Shown in pieces: positions 14,758-21,990 of a DNA stretch of 64,000 bases. This DNA comes from a virus. A program made the translations under genes and the position numbers. Numbering within the stretch: the first letter of the stretch is position 1; every line of letters starts with the position of its first letter. The stretch lies in the IMG/VR virus record IMGVR_UViG_3300036790_000419, positions 1 to 64,000 of that record, one strand, 5' to 3'. A model generated the notes under the pieces. The model worked only from the letters and a program-made list of their open reading frames with translations. It was not told the DNA's origin and did no database searches.

Positions 14758-15009
14758 ATGAACGCCATTGCCACGGAGCCGGCGGACGCCGTGCGCGAGG
14801 CCGCCGGGGAGTTCCCTTGCCTGCGCGCGGGGGGCTCCCGGATCTACGCCGGGCTGAGCGCTGACGGCGTGCTCGTGGTCCGCGTCTACCCGGAGGGCGA
14901 CACGCCGGTCGCTGTTTTCGTGGACGAGGCCCTGGTGGCCGGCAGCGAGATGGACTGGCGCCCGGTCGGCCGCCACCGGGTACCGCCTGACCCGGCCGAC
15001 GGGGAGTAA
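14758..15009 (+). CDS. Unknown protein, 83 aa
   Basis: Single gene between the promoter at 14689 and a terminator. GGGGAGAG lies 8 nt before the ATG. The sequence (YAGLSADGVLVVRVYPEGDTPVAVFVDEALV) predicts a small beta sheet. No family recognised. Confidence 0.65.
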   Translation: MNAIATEPADAVREAAGEFPCLRAGGSRIYAGLSADGVLVVRVYPEGDTPVAVFVDEALVAGSEMDWRPVGRHRVPPDPADGE

Positions 15010-15094
15010 GTGCCCCCTTCCCCGGCCGGGGTTGTGTGATACTGGGGGAGGCCAGGCTGAGGCGCTGCCCCGAGCGCCCGCCGTGGCTTCCTCT

Positions 15095-15137
15095 GCGAAG
15101 GGCCCTGGGGTTTCCCCCGTGCTCCGGGGCCCTTCGC
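15095..15137 (+). terminator. Hairpin terminator
   Basis: Arms 15095-15105 and 15127-15137 pair perfectly over 11 bp, with further G/C pairing inside the loop; AATTCCTCTT follows. Ends the 14758 gene. Confidence 0.75.
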
Positions 15138-15144
15138 AATTCCT

Positions 15145-15202
15145 CTTGACACGAGTCAAGACTGTGCATAGCCTGAGACCTTACCGCTTAACCGCAGTCA
15201 AG
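15145..15202 (+). promoter_or_regulatory. Operator-promoter with downstream second operator
   Basis: Operator CTTGACACGAGTCAAG (15145-15160); -35 TTGACA 15146-15151, 17 bp, -10 TAGCCT 15169-15174. A second, weaker copy CTTAACCGCAGTCAAG (15187-15202) lies 42 bp downstream, four helical turns, in the transcribed leader. Confidence 0.8.
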
Positions 15203-15217
15203 CGAAAGGTCAGGCAC

Positions 15218-15385
15218 ATGCCAAAGCCAGCCACTCCCGTTAACAAGCCGGGCCAGGACCGCCCCGGGCAGGGCGCCGGGCGCGGGGGCCGCCCCGGTTC
15301 CTCCGACCGCGGCGGCTCAGGCCAGGGCCGCAGCCCCGGCGGGCACCCGCCGGTTCCCGCGCGCCCGGCGCCCCGCACCCGGTAA
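15218..15385 (+). CDS. Gly/Pro/Arg-rich low-complexity protein
   Basis: 55 residues consisting almost entirely of Gly, Pro, Arg, Ser and Gln, probably disordered. AAAGGTCAGGCAC precedes the ATG. Its last base is the first base of the next ATG. The double operator argues that its unit is tightly controlled; its role is unknown. Confidence 0.55.
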   Translation: MPKPATPVNKPGQDRPGQGAGRGGRPGSSDRGGSGQGRSPGGHPPVPARPAPRTR

Positions 15386-15591
15386 TGAGCACGCGGCCCC
15401 CGGGCACGCCCACGGCCCCGGACCGGTTCACGCCGGGCCGGGAGCCGTGCGGCTGCCTGGCGTGCCCGGAGTGCGGCTGCGCCTGCGCGCACCGCTCCGG
15501 GCTGTGCGCGTGCTGCCGCGCGGGCCTGCACGACGGCTCGTGCGGCCCGGCCCCGTCCTACCTCGTGGCACTGCCCGGCGGCCTCCCGTGA
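15385..15591 (+). CDS. Small Cys-rich zinc-binding protein
   Basis: 68 residues with ten Cys: CGCLACPECGCACAHRSGLCACC and one later. This spacing can hold two zinc ions. ATG overlaps the previous stop (TAATG). Translationally coupled to the 15588 gene. Confidence 0.65.
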   Translation: MSTRPPGTPTAPDRFTPGREPCGCLACPECGCACAHRSGLCACCRAGLHDGSCGPAPSYLVALPGGLP

Positions 15592-15794
15592 CAAGCGAGG
15601 AGGTGGCTGCCGTGCTCGGTGCCGGCCGCGGCCGGGCGGTCGCCTACCTGGCCGCGCTGCGGCGTTCGGACCTGGAGGCGGTCGCCCGCTCGCGCGGCGT
15701 GCCCTTCACCCGGCAGACGTCATCAGGCGACATCGCGCGCCGCGTCGTGAGCCGTGCCGCTGAGCAGGCCCGGCGGGGGAAGCGCTCGCGTTAG
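15588..15794 (+). CDS. Small helical basic protein, possible DNA binder
   Basis: 68 residues from a GTG overlapping the previous stop. SEEVAAVLGAGRGRAVAYLAALRRSDLEAVARSRGVPF forms two or three helices with a basic C-terminal tail (EQARRGKRSR), a pattern seen in small nucleic-acid-binding proteins. No specific family can be claimed. Confidence 0.55.
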   Translation: MTSEEVAAVLGAGRGRAVAYLAALRRSDLEAVARSRGVPFTRQTSSGDIARRVVSRAAEQARRGKRSR

Positions 15795-15824
15795 CTTGAC
15801 TTGAGTTAAGACATCGGGTACCAT
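15795..15824 (+). promoter_or_regulatory. Operator-promoter
   Basis: Operator CTTGACTTGAGTTAAG (15795-15810); -35 TTGACT 15796-15801, 17 bp, -10 TACCAT 15819-15824. Leader GAAGGGCAGGCAC. Confidence 0.88.
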
Positions 15825-15856
15825 GGAAGTACAAGCTCCGACGAAGGGCAGGCACG

Positions 15857-16294
15857 ATGGCTCAGGCCAGGACCAGTTACGACATGACGGTCTACCCGAT
15901 GACGGTGGCCGTGCGCAGCGCGTCCAACGGGGCGAGGGCGCACCTGGTGCAGCTCCCCTACTGCGACTGCGAGGACTTCACCAACCGCCGCGGCCGGCTC
16001 ACCACCGAGGGCACCGTCACGGTGTGCAAGCACGTCCGCGAGGCACTTGAGCGCGTCGGCGGCTGGCACCGCGAGGACCCGAAGGACGAGGTCTACGAGG
16101 ACCTGACGTACTCCGAGGCCTCCGAGCTGCTGACTAGCATCCTCGCCGTCGATGCCACGATGGTGCTGGGCGCACTGGCCGGCGTTCATACCGGCCAGCC
16201 GGTGGAGCTGGCGCGCGCGGCGGGCGAGGCTGTTCGCCTGTCGGTCAAGCCGGGCGAGCGGGGACGGCGCTACACCGTTACCATCCCCGCGTAG
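15857..16294 (+). CDS. SWIM zinc-finger protein (paralogue 1)
   Basis: 145 residues. LPYCDCEDFTNRRGRL...TVCKHV (about 35-62) is the SWIM signature C-x-C-x(n)-C-x-H, a zinc-binding fold that mediates DNA or protein contacts. The rest is helical then beta (GRRYTVTIPA). It is about 40 % alike by eye to the 16749 protein, including a shared YDMTV..P start, RVGGW and the final YTVTI. Each copy has its own operator-promoter, so this is a duplicated cassette around the small gene at 16424. Confidence 0.75.
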   Translation: MAQARTSYDMTVYPMTVAVRSASNGARAHLVQLPYCDCEDFTNRRGRLTTEGTVTVCKHVREALERVGGWHREDPKDEVYEDLTYSEASELLTSILAVDATMVLGALAGVHTGQPVELARAAGEAVRLSVKPGERGRRYTVTIPA

Positions 16295-16308
16295 CCCGGA
16301 CCGGGGCA

Positions 16309-16352
16309 GGCAAGGCCCGCGAGTGGCACGGCGCCCGCTCGCGGGCCTTGCC
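16309..16352 (+). terminator. Hairpin terminator
   Basis: Perfect 15-bp arms 16309-16323 and 16338-16352, no U-tract; ends the first SWIM gene immediately before the next operator. Confidence 0.8.
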
Positions 16353-16356
16353 TATG

Positions 16357-16386
16357 CTTGACTCGGGTCAAGCCATGCGCTACGAT
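16357..16386 (+). promoter_or_regulatory. Operator-promoter
   Basis: Operator CTTGACTCGGGTCAAG (16357-16372); -35 TTGACT 16358-16363, 17 bp, -10 TACGAT 16381-16386. Leader GAAGGGCAGGCAC. Confidence 0.9.
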
Positions 16387-16423
16387 GGGACTGTAAGCAG
16401 CCAAGCGAAGGGCAGGCACCTCG

Positions 16424-16639
16424 ATGGTCCAGCAAATCACCCGCGAGCAGTTCGCCCGGCTCACCAACCCGGTGTGCTCGGCTTGCGACCAGCCGGTCGC
16501 GTTCGACGGCATCGCCGTCCGGCACGTCGATGCAGTCGCTGGCACCGTGTGCCGCCTGCTCGCCGCCGGCGAGGGCCGCACGCTCCACGCGGACGACACC
16601 CCGGAGACCCGCGCGGTGCGCGCCGAGCTGGCCGGGTAG
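16424..16639 (+). CDS. Small zinc-knuckle protein
   Basis: 71 residues. CSACDQPVAFDGIAVRHVD is a C-x2-C followed by His, and one more Cys occurs in TVCRLL, so one zinc site is likely. Single-gene unit with its own promoter and terminator between the two SWIM genes. Confidence 0.7.
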   Translation: MVQQITREQFARLTNPVCSACDQPVAFDGIAVRHVDAVAGTVCRLLAAGEGRTLHADDTPETRAVRAELAG

Positions 16640-16647
16640 CCTCCGCG

Positions 16648-16684
16648 AGGCCCGCACCTGGAAACGGGTGCGGGCCTTGTTTTG
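16648..16684 (+). terminator. Intrinsic terminator
   Basis: Arms 16648-16658 and 16667-16677 (11 bp) followed by TGTTTTG. Confidence 0.85.
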
Positions 16685-16685
16685 T

Positions 16686-16715
16686 CTTGACTCAAGTCAA
16701 GATATCAGGTACCAT
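16686..16715 (+). promoter_or_regulatory. Operator-promoter
   Basis: Perfect-consensus operator CTTGACTCAAGTCAAG (16686-16701); -35 TTGACT 16687-16692, 17 bp, -10 TACCAT 16710-16715. Leader GAAGGGCAGGCAC. Confidence 0.92.
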
Positions 16716-16748
16716 TGGAGGTACAAGCTCCTACGAAGGGCAGGCACA

Positions 16749-17219
16749 ATGGCAGCTCCCGCCAAGAACTACGACATGACCGTTCACCCGACCGCGGGCC
16801 TGGTGCGCAGCCAGAGTGACGGTGCCAGGGCGCACCAGGTCACTCTTCCGTCCTGTGACTGCGCGGACTACATCAACCGCAAGGGCGACCTGGTGCAGGT
16901 CGACGGCCTTACGGCTATCACCCTGTGCAAGCACATTGTTGAGTTCCTGGAGCGAGTCGGCGGCTGGAACCGGCCTGCCGGCCCGCCGTCGCCTGAGGTC
17001 TACGAGAACCTGTCCCGACAGCGGGCACGCACGCTCATGGCTGAGGCTCTCCTGGCGGATTCGATGATCACTCACCTGCTTGACATCGTGATCGTGGACG
17101 GTAACCCGGTGACCTGCCCGGGTGCCCCTAAGCACCCGGAGGTGAAGCTGGCCGCCGTGCGCTTCGCGGCAGGCTTGCGCTACACCGTGACCATCACCCG
17201 CAGGGCTAGGGCCGTATAG
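16749..17219 (+). CDS. SWIM zinc-finger protein (paralogue 2)
   Basis: 156 residues. LPSCDCADYINRKGDL...TLCKHI reproduces the C-x-C...C-x-H SWIM motif at the same place as in the 15857 protein, and RVGGWNR and YTVTITRR match as well. A third, shorter SWIM protein is at 53646. Likely role: protein or DNA recognition through the zinc module; no enzymatic motif. Confidence 0.75.
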   Translation: MAAPAKNYDMTVHPTAGLVRSQSDGARAHQVTLPSCDCADYINRKGDLVQVDGLTAITLCKHIVEFLERVGGWNRPAGPPSPEVYENLSRQRARTLMAEALLADSMITHLLDIVIVDGNPVTCPGAPKHPEVKLAAVRFAAGLRYTVTITRRARAV

Positions 17220-17221
17220 GG

Positions 17222-17252
17222 CTTGACTCAAGTCAAGCCCATGACGTAAGCT
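17222..17252 (+). promoter_or_regulatory. Operator-promoter
   Basis: Operator CTTGACTCAAGTCAAG (17222-17237); -35 TTGACT 17223-17228, 18 bp, -10 TAAGCT 17247-17252. Leader GAAGGGCAGGCAT. Confidence 0.9.
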
Positions 17253-17288
17253 GTACTCACAAGCACCGAGCGAAGGGCAGGCATCCCG

Positions 17289-17528
17289 ATGCGAGTAACA
17301 CCGGACATGACAACCGAGGGCGGAGCGCCGCTCGTCAAGCTAGCTGACGTGCTCGCCGAGGATGAGGTGGGCGTCAAGGTAGACGTCTCCGAGTTCGGCG
17401 ACCAGGTGCGGCTCACGGTCGACTCGACCGCCACCACCGGCAAGCACGCCTACCTGACGGCGGACGACGCTGACGCCCTGGCCGACCTGCTGCAGCGTAA
17501 GGCACAGGAAATCCGGAGCGCGCCGTGA
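17289..17528 (+). CDS. Unknown protein, 79 aa
   Basis: Begins MRVTPDMTTEGGAPLVKLADVL; a beta segment (VGVKVDVSEFGDQVRLTVDSTA) is followed by a C-terminal helix (TADDADALADLLQRKAQEI). Stop overlaps the GTG at 17525. No family recognised. Confidence 0.65.
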   Translation: MRVTPDMTTEGGAPLVKLADVLAEDEVGVKVDVSEFGDQVRLTVDSTATTGKHAYLTADDADALADLLQRKAQEIRSAP

Positions 17529-18388
17529 GCACTCAGCAGAACGAGGCCGGGGCCTACGTGCCCCGGCTGGGCGACCGGGTGACGGTCCGTCGCTACATCG
17601 CGCCGACTACCGGCAAGCGAGAGCTGAGTTCCGTGCGCACCGGGGAAATCACCAACCTGCACCCGGAGCACGGTGAGTACAGGATCTGGCTGGACGGAAG
17701 TCCTGAGTGGATCTTCACCGGCGACCAGTTCCTGGGCGCTGGCACAGACGGGAGCGGCCCGGCATCGCTGGTGATCGAGGTAACGCCGGACACCGGAGAA
17801 CGTGAACCGGACGCCGGGCTTGCCCGGCTCCGCCTCCGCCAGGCGCAGGAGCGCATCGCCACCCGCTTCCCGCGCGTAGCGCGAGACAGCCAGCTGGCCT
17901 CCGCTCTTGAGAGCCTGGGCGACGCACTTGGCGCCGGCCCGGAGGCGAGCGACCCTGAGCACGCGAGCGCGCGTGAGGGCGACGTTTCCCGCCAGCGGCT
18001 CAGCCCGGACCTGTGGGTGGTGGTCGACGCCTCGCTGAATACCGTGCTGGAGGTAACCACCCCGTTTGACCGGATCGTGCGACGTGTCCTGGTCAGCCGC
18101 AGCGCGGTGCGGGAGGCGCTGGAGACGGCGTACGCGCTGACGGTCAAGGCTGAGGGCGAGATCGAGGAGAGCCGCCGGCGCGGCCGGGACGAGAGGCGCC
18201 GCGCGCAGGGCAGGCTCACGCAGCCCGAGGCGGTGGAGTGGCTCACCGGCAAGGGCCGGAGCCGGCGCATGGCGGTATGGATTGCCGGCCAGTTGCGTGA
18301 CGGGTACTACGTGCTCGACGCGTTCGGCATGACCTACGACGGCACCTGCTGGGTGGTGCCGGTTATCACCGAACAGCCTGCGCGGTGA
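17525..18388 (+). CDS. Unknown protein, 287 aa
   Basis: N-terminal 60 residues look like a small beta barrel (LGDRVTVRRYIA...GEITNLHPEHGEYRIWLDG), as in KOW/Tudor-type domains. The central part is a long charged helix (RRRGRDERRRAQGRL region) and the end has QPEAVEWLTGKGRSRRMAVWIAGQL. Coupled to the 17289 gene and followed by a terminator. No enzyme motif seen. Confidence 0.65.
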   Translation: MSTQQNEAGAYVPRLGDRVTVRRYIAPTTGKRELSSVRTGEITNLHPEHGEYRIWLDGSPEWIFTGDQFLGAGTDGSGPASLVIEVTPDTGEREPDAGLARLRLRQAQERIATRFPRVARDSQLASALESLGDALGAGPEASDPEHASAREGDVSRQRLSPDLWVVVDASLNTVLEVTTPFDRIVRRVLVSRSAVREALETAYALTVKAEGEIEESRRRGRDERRRAQGRLTQPEAVEWLTGKGRSRRMAVWIAGQLRDGYYVLDAFGMTYDGTCWVVPVITEQPAR

Positions 18389-18410
18389 TAACCGCGCGGC
18401 GTAGTAAGGA

Positions 18411-18440
18411 AGGGACGGCGGGGCAACCGCCGTCCCTTTT
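18411..18440 (+). terminator. Intrinsic terminator
   Basis: 11-bp stem (18411-18421 with 18427-18437), 5-nt loop, ending in CCCTTTT. Confidence 0.9.
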
Positions 18441-18461
18441 ACCTGCGGGGGGGTAATCCGG

Positions 18462-18722
18462 GTGGTTGAGGGCGAGGAGAACGTGCTGTACGCGCGGCTG
18501 CTGAGGGAGGCGGCAGGCGCGAGCGCGGCTGACTGGGTGATGGGCGAGGCTGACGAGCGCAGCGCCATCCACCAGCGCGGCCTGTGCGTCCTGGTGGAGG
18601 CGGCCGGCTGGTGCACGGCCAGGTGGCTGCGGCTGGGCGCGTGCATTAAGGTGCAGTCGGACATACTGCTGAGCGGGGCTACCGCGCTCGGGGTCAGCAC
18701 CGAGTGGGAGGGGTGGCCGTGA
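18462..18722 (+). CDS. Unknown helical protein, 86 aa
   Basis: GTG start after a GGGGGGG run, directly downstream of a terminator and with no copy of the operator or the conserved leader, so its promoter is not evident. Helical (ARLLREAAGASAADWVMGEADE). Stop overlaps the GTG at 18719. Confidence 0.5.
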   Translation: MVEGEENVLYARLLREAAGASAADWVMGEADERSAIHQRGLCVLVEAAGWCTARWLRLGACIKVQSDILLSGATALGVSTEWEGWP

Positions 18723-18967
18723 GCCCGCGGGGCGGAGACACGAAGGCGATAATCCTGCCCGGCGTCTGCTGCGCGCTGTGCGGCGGCCCGGAGGGCCCCG
18801 GGCTGAACGTGCCGGTGTTCACCCCCGACGGCCGGCCGGCGTTCCCGCGGCTGTGCCAGGACTGCCTGGGGATCGTGCTGAAGGTCACGCTCTCGCTGCT
18901 CGGGCACGCCGGCGGCAAGGTCGCGGCCGTCGCGGTGAGCGTGCCCTTTGACAAGCCTGCTACTTGA
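18719..18967 (+). CDS. Small zinc-ribbon protein
   Basis: 82 residues. CCALCGGPEGPG...RLCQDCLG is a C-x2-C...C-x2-C ribbon of the kind found in many short actinobacterial proteins. The stop codon is inside the next operator. Confidence 0.6.
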   Translation: MSPRGGDTKAIILPGVCCALCGGPEGPGLNVPVFTPDGRPAFPRLCQDCLGIVLKVTLSLLGHAGGKVAAVAVSVPFDKPAT

Positions 18968-18993
18968 CTCTAGTCAAGACGATGAAGTAGACT
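18963..18993 (+). promoter_or_regulatory. Operator-promoter
   Basis: Operator CTTGACTCTAGTCAAG (18963-18978); -35 TTGACT 18964-18969, 18 bp, -10 TAGACT 18988-18993. Leader GAAGGGCAGGCAC. Confidence 0.9.
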
Positions 18994-19025
18994 GCCTGCA
19001 GGCAACCGAGAAGGGCAGGCACATC

Positions 19026-20120
19026 ATGGCACAGGCACTGACCACAGGCCCGCCGGTCAAGTACTCCGACGGCTGGCTCAGGCACGACATCCCCGGCACC
19101 CCGTTCTTTGTCAACGAGACCCCGAAGGGGTCGTCATTCCATGTGCTGGAGGCAGGCGCGGCAGCGTGGGGCGGTGCCCACGCGCACGGGAAGCGCGGCT
19201 CACTTCGCGCGGCGCTCAAGCTCGCTGAGGGCCTGGTGCCGAGCACCCCGGCTGACATCATGGCCCGGGTCAAGGAGACCACCCCTTATGACCATGAGAC
19301 GTTCGACCGCATGGCCTACCTGGCTGAGCCGGGACGGCGCTTGTGGGTCCTCCCGGTCTACGGCGACGATGGCTACATCGGGCTAGGCGAGGCAGCAACC
19401 GCGGCCGGCTTGCACGCTAGTGGCATCGAGATGATGTTCGGTTCCCCGTCTAGTGTCTGGTGCGTGGCGTTCACCACCGACAGCGGCCGGGAGAGCCAGC
19501 TTCACCCCATCGCGCTCAGCACCGTGGAGGAGGCGCGCGAGAAGTGGTGGATTCTCAGCCATGACGGTCGCAACCTGGTCAGCGGCGGGCACTCCGACCG
19601 CGCGAGGATGGAGCGCCTCGCGCTCGACTACCCCGGCAGCCAGGTTTACCAGGGCTGCATGTTCATCCGCGAGGACGGGAGCGTGTTCACGACGCTGGTG
19701 TCCTTCGCTGACCCGTACCTGGCTGAGCTGACCGCGCGGCGCAAGGCTGACCGTGCCGCCATGGCCCGCCGGGTAGTCGACCTGGCCGGCGAGTACAAGC
19801 TGGCAGCATGGCACAGGCCGGAGCTGCCGGGGACCAAGCGGACCGACGTCGACCTGGAGTGCCCGCACGGGCTGAAGGTGACCGTCAGGTTCGAGGCCAG
19901 CGGCACCCGCGCCCCGGATACCTACCTGCTGAGCTGGCACGGGGTGGAAGAGGGCGTGCGGCTGCACCCGGGCATGTTCAACCATGTCAACCCGTGCCAC
20001 GGGTGCAAGGCCACCGACGTGGCGCACGGGTTCGCTCAGCTGCTGCGCATCCTGCGGGAGCGGTTCGCGGTCATTCGCGACGACTCCGCGTTCATCCGCG
20101 ACCCGGAGAGCGCCCGATGA
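19026..20120 (+). CDS. Unknown protein, 364 aa
   Basis: One of the larger unknowns. An N-terminal SSFHVLEAGAAAWGGAHAHGKRGSLRAALKLAEGL segment, a central part with FTTLVSFADPYLAELTARRKADRAAM and a C-terminal Cys/His group (LECPHGLKVTV, NPCHGCKATDVAHGF) that could bind zinc. No signal peptide or membrane segment. It is the first gene after the operator-promoter at 18963 and is followed by two coupled small genes. Function not assignable. Confidence 0.7.
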   Translation: MAQALTTGPPVKYSDGWLRHDIPGTPFFVNETPKGSSFHVLEAGAAAWGGAHAHGKRGSLRAALKLAEGLVPSTPADIMARVKETTPYDHETFDRMAYLAEPGRRLWVLPVYGDDGYIGLGEAATAAGLHASGIEMMFGSPSSVWCVAFTTDSGRESQLHPIALSTVEEAREKWWILSHDGRNLVSGGHSDRARMERLALDYPGSQVYQGCMFIREDGSVFTTLVSFADPYLAELTARRKADRAAMARRVVDLAGEYKLAAWHRPELPGTKRTDVDLECPHGLKVTVRFEASGTRAPDTYLLSWHGVEEGVRLHPGMFNHVNPCHGCKATDVAHGFAQLLRILRERFAVIRDDSAFIRDPESAR

Positions 20121-20176
20121 CGGATGACCCGGGCGCGCGGCGTGCTCTCGCTAAGCTCGACATGGGACGATCGTGA
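20117..20176 (+). CDS. 19-residue coupling peptide
   Basis: Reading frame MTDDPGARRALAKLDMGRS whose ATG overlaps the preceding stop and whose stop overlaps the next GTG. It may serve only to carry ribosomes to the winged-helix gene. Confidence 0.35.
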   Translation: MTDDPGARRALAKLDMGRS

Positions 20177-20445
20177 ACAGCACCGGTGACGTCGCGGCGA
20201 CCTGGGAGCTGCTGACTGAGGGGGAGCGCAAGGTGCTGGCCGTCATCGGCCGGGGGAACGGCGTGACGACTCCGCAGGAGGCCGGGCGGGTGACCGGGAC
20301 GACGTGGCAGGCTGCCGCGCGGCACGCGCGCATGCTGCGGGCGCTGGGCCTGGTCACCGTGACCTCGCTGCCCAAGCAGGTGAGCTACGCGCTGTCCGGG
20401 CGGGGCCGGGCGTGCCTGGCCGCCGGGGAGGGGCCGCCGGCGTGA
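20173..20445 (+). CDS. Winged-helix (MarR-like) DNA-binding protein
   Basis: 90 residues. LLTEGERKVLAVIGRGNGVTTPQEAGRVTGTTWQAAARHARMLRALGLVTVTSLPKQVSYALSGRGRACL is a textbook winged helix-turn-helix: helix 1, helix 2 (PQEAGRVTG), recognition helix (TWQAAARHARML), then a two-stranded wing and a return strand. Small enough to be a single DNA-binding domain. It could regulate this or another operon; nothing links it to the 16-bp operator. Confidence 0.7.
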   Translation: MNSTGDVAATWELLTEGERKVLAVIGRGNGVTTPQEAGRVTGTTWQAAARHARMLRALGLVTVTSLPKQVSYALSGRGRACLAAGEGPPA

Positions 20446-20472
20446 GGAGGCTGAGCGCGGTCAGCACTGACG

Positions 20473-20502
20473 CTTGACTCAAGTCAAGTCATGCCCTAGA
20501 CT
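20473..20502 (+). promoter_or_regulatory. Operator-promoter
   Basis: Operator CTTGACTCAAGTCAAG (20473-20488); -35 TTGACT 20474-20479, 17 bp, -10 TAGACT 20497-20502. Leader CAGGGCAGGCAC. Confidence 0.92.
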
Positions 20503-20544
20503 TGCCCTTGTAAGCAACCCAACTCCACAGGGCAGGCACACACC

Positions 20545-20730
20545 ATGGACGTTGAGAGCACCCGTCAGGGCATCAGCCGCCGGCCGCGAGTCGGCGGGGA
20601 CGAGGTCGACGCGCTTAACCCCGGGCACCGCGTGTACGCGTGGCGCCCCGGCGAGCGCAAGCGCATCAAGGCCGGGGCCAACCGCCGCGAGCGCCGCGGC
20701 GCTCGCCGGACGCTGCGCGGCCGGTACTGA
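20545..20730 (+). CDS. Small strongly basic protein
   Basis: 61 residues with about a third Arg/Lys, concentrated at the C-terminus (KRIKAGANRRERRGARRTLRGRY). Single-gene unit with promoter and terminator. Composition suggests nucleic-acid binding. Confidence 0.6.
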   Translation: MDVESTRQGISRRPRVGGDEVDALNPGHRVYAWRPGERKRIKAGANRRERRGARRTLRGRY

Positions 20731-20742
20731 CGACCAGGGCGA

Positions 20743-20775
20743 GGCGGCCAGGCTAGGACAGCTGGCCGCCCCTTC
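20743..20775 (+). terminator. Intrinsic terminator
   Basis: 9-bp stem (20743-20751 with 20762-20770), 10-nt loop, followed by CCTTCTGTGT. Confidence 0.75.
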
Positions 20776-20780
20776 TGTGT

Positions 20781-20790
20781 CTTGACTCCA
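20781..20790 (+). promoter_or_regulatory. Operator half-site
   Basis: CTTGACTCCA matches the left half of the operator but the right half is CGAGGG and no -10 lies at 17-18 bp. It is placed just after a terminator like the complete sites; probably a decayed promoter. Confidence 0.35.
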
Positions 20791-20805
20791 CGAGGGGAGG
20801 TGAGC

Positions 20806-20877
20806 ATGCGCGGCAGCCACGCGGGCGAGGAGAAGCCTGAGGGTAACCCGGCTTACGAGCCGAGGCACGGCAAGTAA
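20806..20877 (+). CDS. 23-residue peptide
   Basis: MRGSHAGEEKPEGNPAYEPRHGK, with a very strong GGGGAGGTG ribosome-binding site 5 nt upstream but only a half operator. Between two terminators. Possibly a remnant. Confidence 0.35.
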   Translation: MRGSHAGEEKPEGNPAYEPRHGK

Positions 20878-20903
20878 GGGCAGGCGCGGGCGAAGAACCT
20901 GGA

Positions 20904-20938
20904 GTCAGCCCGGTAGCAGCGACAGCTACCGGGCTGAC
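20904..20938 (+). terminator. Hairpin terminator
   Basis: Perfect 14-bp arms 20904-20917 and 20925-20938 with a 7-nt loop; TGCTGTC follows. Confidence 0.85.
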
Positions 20939-20944
20939 TGCTGT

Positions 20945-20974
20945 CTTGACCCGAGTTAAGCCGTGCACTATGCT
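20945..20974 (+). promoter_or_regulatory. Operator-promoter
   Basis: Operator CTTGACCCGAGTTAAG (20945-20960); -35 TTGACC 20946-20951, 17 bp, -10 TATGCT 20969-20974. Confidence 0.85.
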
Positions 20975-21002
20975 GGCACCGGGCCGGAGAGGAGCCGGGC
21001 AC

Positions 21003-21272
21003 ATGAGCATTACTGACGGGCACTGGCCGGTGGCGCGCAAGGTGCCCGAGCTGGGCAACCGGACGGCCATCTGCTGCGCGTGCGGGGAGCGCCCCAAGAA
21101 GATCGCCGCGCGCGTGAGCATGCTCCACGTGTGGCACCAGGTGCACCGGCGCGGCCTGCGGCTGCGGCCGGTCAGTTACGCGTGGCCGGGCCGCATGGAG
21201 GGCCCGAGCGCCGGCGGTTACGTCAAGGCGCCCGGCTGCAAGTGGGAAAACGGGAACTGGGTATCTGCTTGA
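21003..21272 (+). CDS. Small zinc-knuckle protein, unknown
   Basis: 89 residues. AICCACGERPKKIAARVSMLHVWHQVHRRG carries C-C-x-C and two His in a basic segment. GAGAGGAGCCGGGCAC precedes the ATG, a variant of the usual leader. Its stop is in the next operator. Confidence 0.65.
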   Translation: MSITDGHWPVARKVPELGNRTAICCACGERPKKIAARVSMLHVWHQVHRRGLRLRPVSYAWPGRMEGPSAGGYVKAPGCKWENGNWVSA

Positions 21273-21297
21273 CTTGAGTTAAATCATCCCCTACCGT
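21268..21297 (+). promoter_or_regulatory. Operator-promoter
   Basis: Operator CTTGACTTGAGTTAAA (21268-21283); -35 TTGACT 21269-21274, 17 bp, -10 TACCGT 21292-21297. Leader GAAGGGCAGGCAC. Confidence 0.85.
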
Positions 21298-21340
21298 AAC
21301 CATCATCAGCATCACCAGACGAAGGGCAGGCACACCACTC

Positions 21341-21925
21341 ATGAACATCACCAGAGCCGTTACAGCGGCCTCGCTGCTAGCCGGCGCGGCTCTCGCCGTC
21401 ACCGCGTGCGGGCCGACTGTGGCCAAGACCCCGGCCACCGCGCCGTCCACGTTCGGGCCCGCGGCAACGTCTGCCCCGGCCTCGCCGGGCCAGGCCGGCT
21501 CCGGCCCGCTCGGCACGAGCTACACGGTCACCACCACCGACGACAGCGGCAACGCCGTGGCCTACAAGGTCATCCTGGGCAGGGTTGACCAGCATGCCGG
21601 GCTGACCGCGTACGAGACGCTGGACAAGCCGGGCGACCACATGGCCGCGGCCCGGTTCACCATCACCGGAGTGACCGGGCAGGAGAGCGACGACGCCAAC
21701 AACGACGCGACCGCCGTCGGCACGGACACCACCGAGTACCAGCCGTCGTTCACCTCCGTTACCGACGGCGGGAACTTCAGCAGCGGCACGTTCAGCGTCA
21801 GCCCGGGCGAGACGGTCAGCGGGTGGGTGGCTTTCGAGCTGGCGCCCGGGCAGTCGGTCGCCTCGGTGCAGTGGTCGCCGAGCAGCGGCTTCAGCGGCAG
21901 CCATGCCACCTGGACGCTCGGCTAG
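21341..21925 (+). CDS. Secreted lipoprotein, DUF4352-like
   Basis: 194 residues. Residues 1-23 form a lipoprotein signal peptide with lipobox LAVTAC, so Cys 23 should be lipid-modified and the protein held on the outer face of the membrane. A Pro/Ala/Ser linker follows. The rest (YTVTTTDDSGNAVAYKV, HMAAARFTITGVTG, GWVAFELAPGQSVASVQWSP) has the strand pattern of the DUF4352/MPT63-like immunoglobulin fold common in actinobacterial lipoproteins. It is the only clearly exported protein here, so it could act in surface exclusion or contact with other cells; that is inference. Confidence 0.8.
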   Translation: MNITRAVTAASLLAGAALAVTACGPTVAKTPATAPSTFGPAATSAPASPGQAGSGPLGTSYTVTTTDDSGNAVAYKVILGRVDQHAGLTAYETLDKPGDHMAAARFTITGVTGQESDDANNDATAVGTDTTEYQPSFTSVTDGGNFSSGTFSVSPGETVSGWVAFELAPGQSVASVQWSPSSGFSGSHATWTLG

Positions 21926-21947
21926 CGTCTGACCTGTACCGCTGAGC

Positions 21948-21989
21948 GCTAGCCTGCCTCCCTGTGCCCGGGGAGGCGGGCTAGCTTTG
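21948..21989 (+). terminator. Intrinsic terminator
   Basis: 15-bp stem with one G-T pair (21948-21962 with 21971-21985), then TTTGT. Confidence 0.85.
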
Positions 21990-21990
21990 T

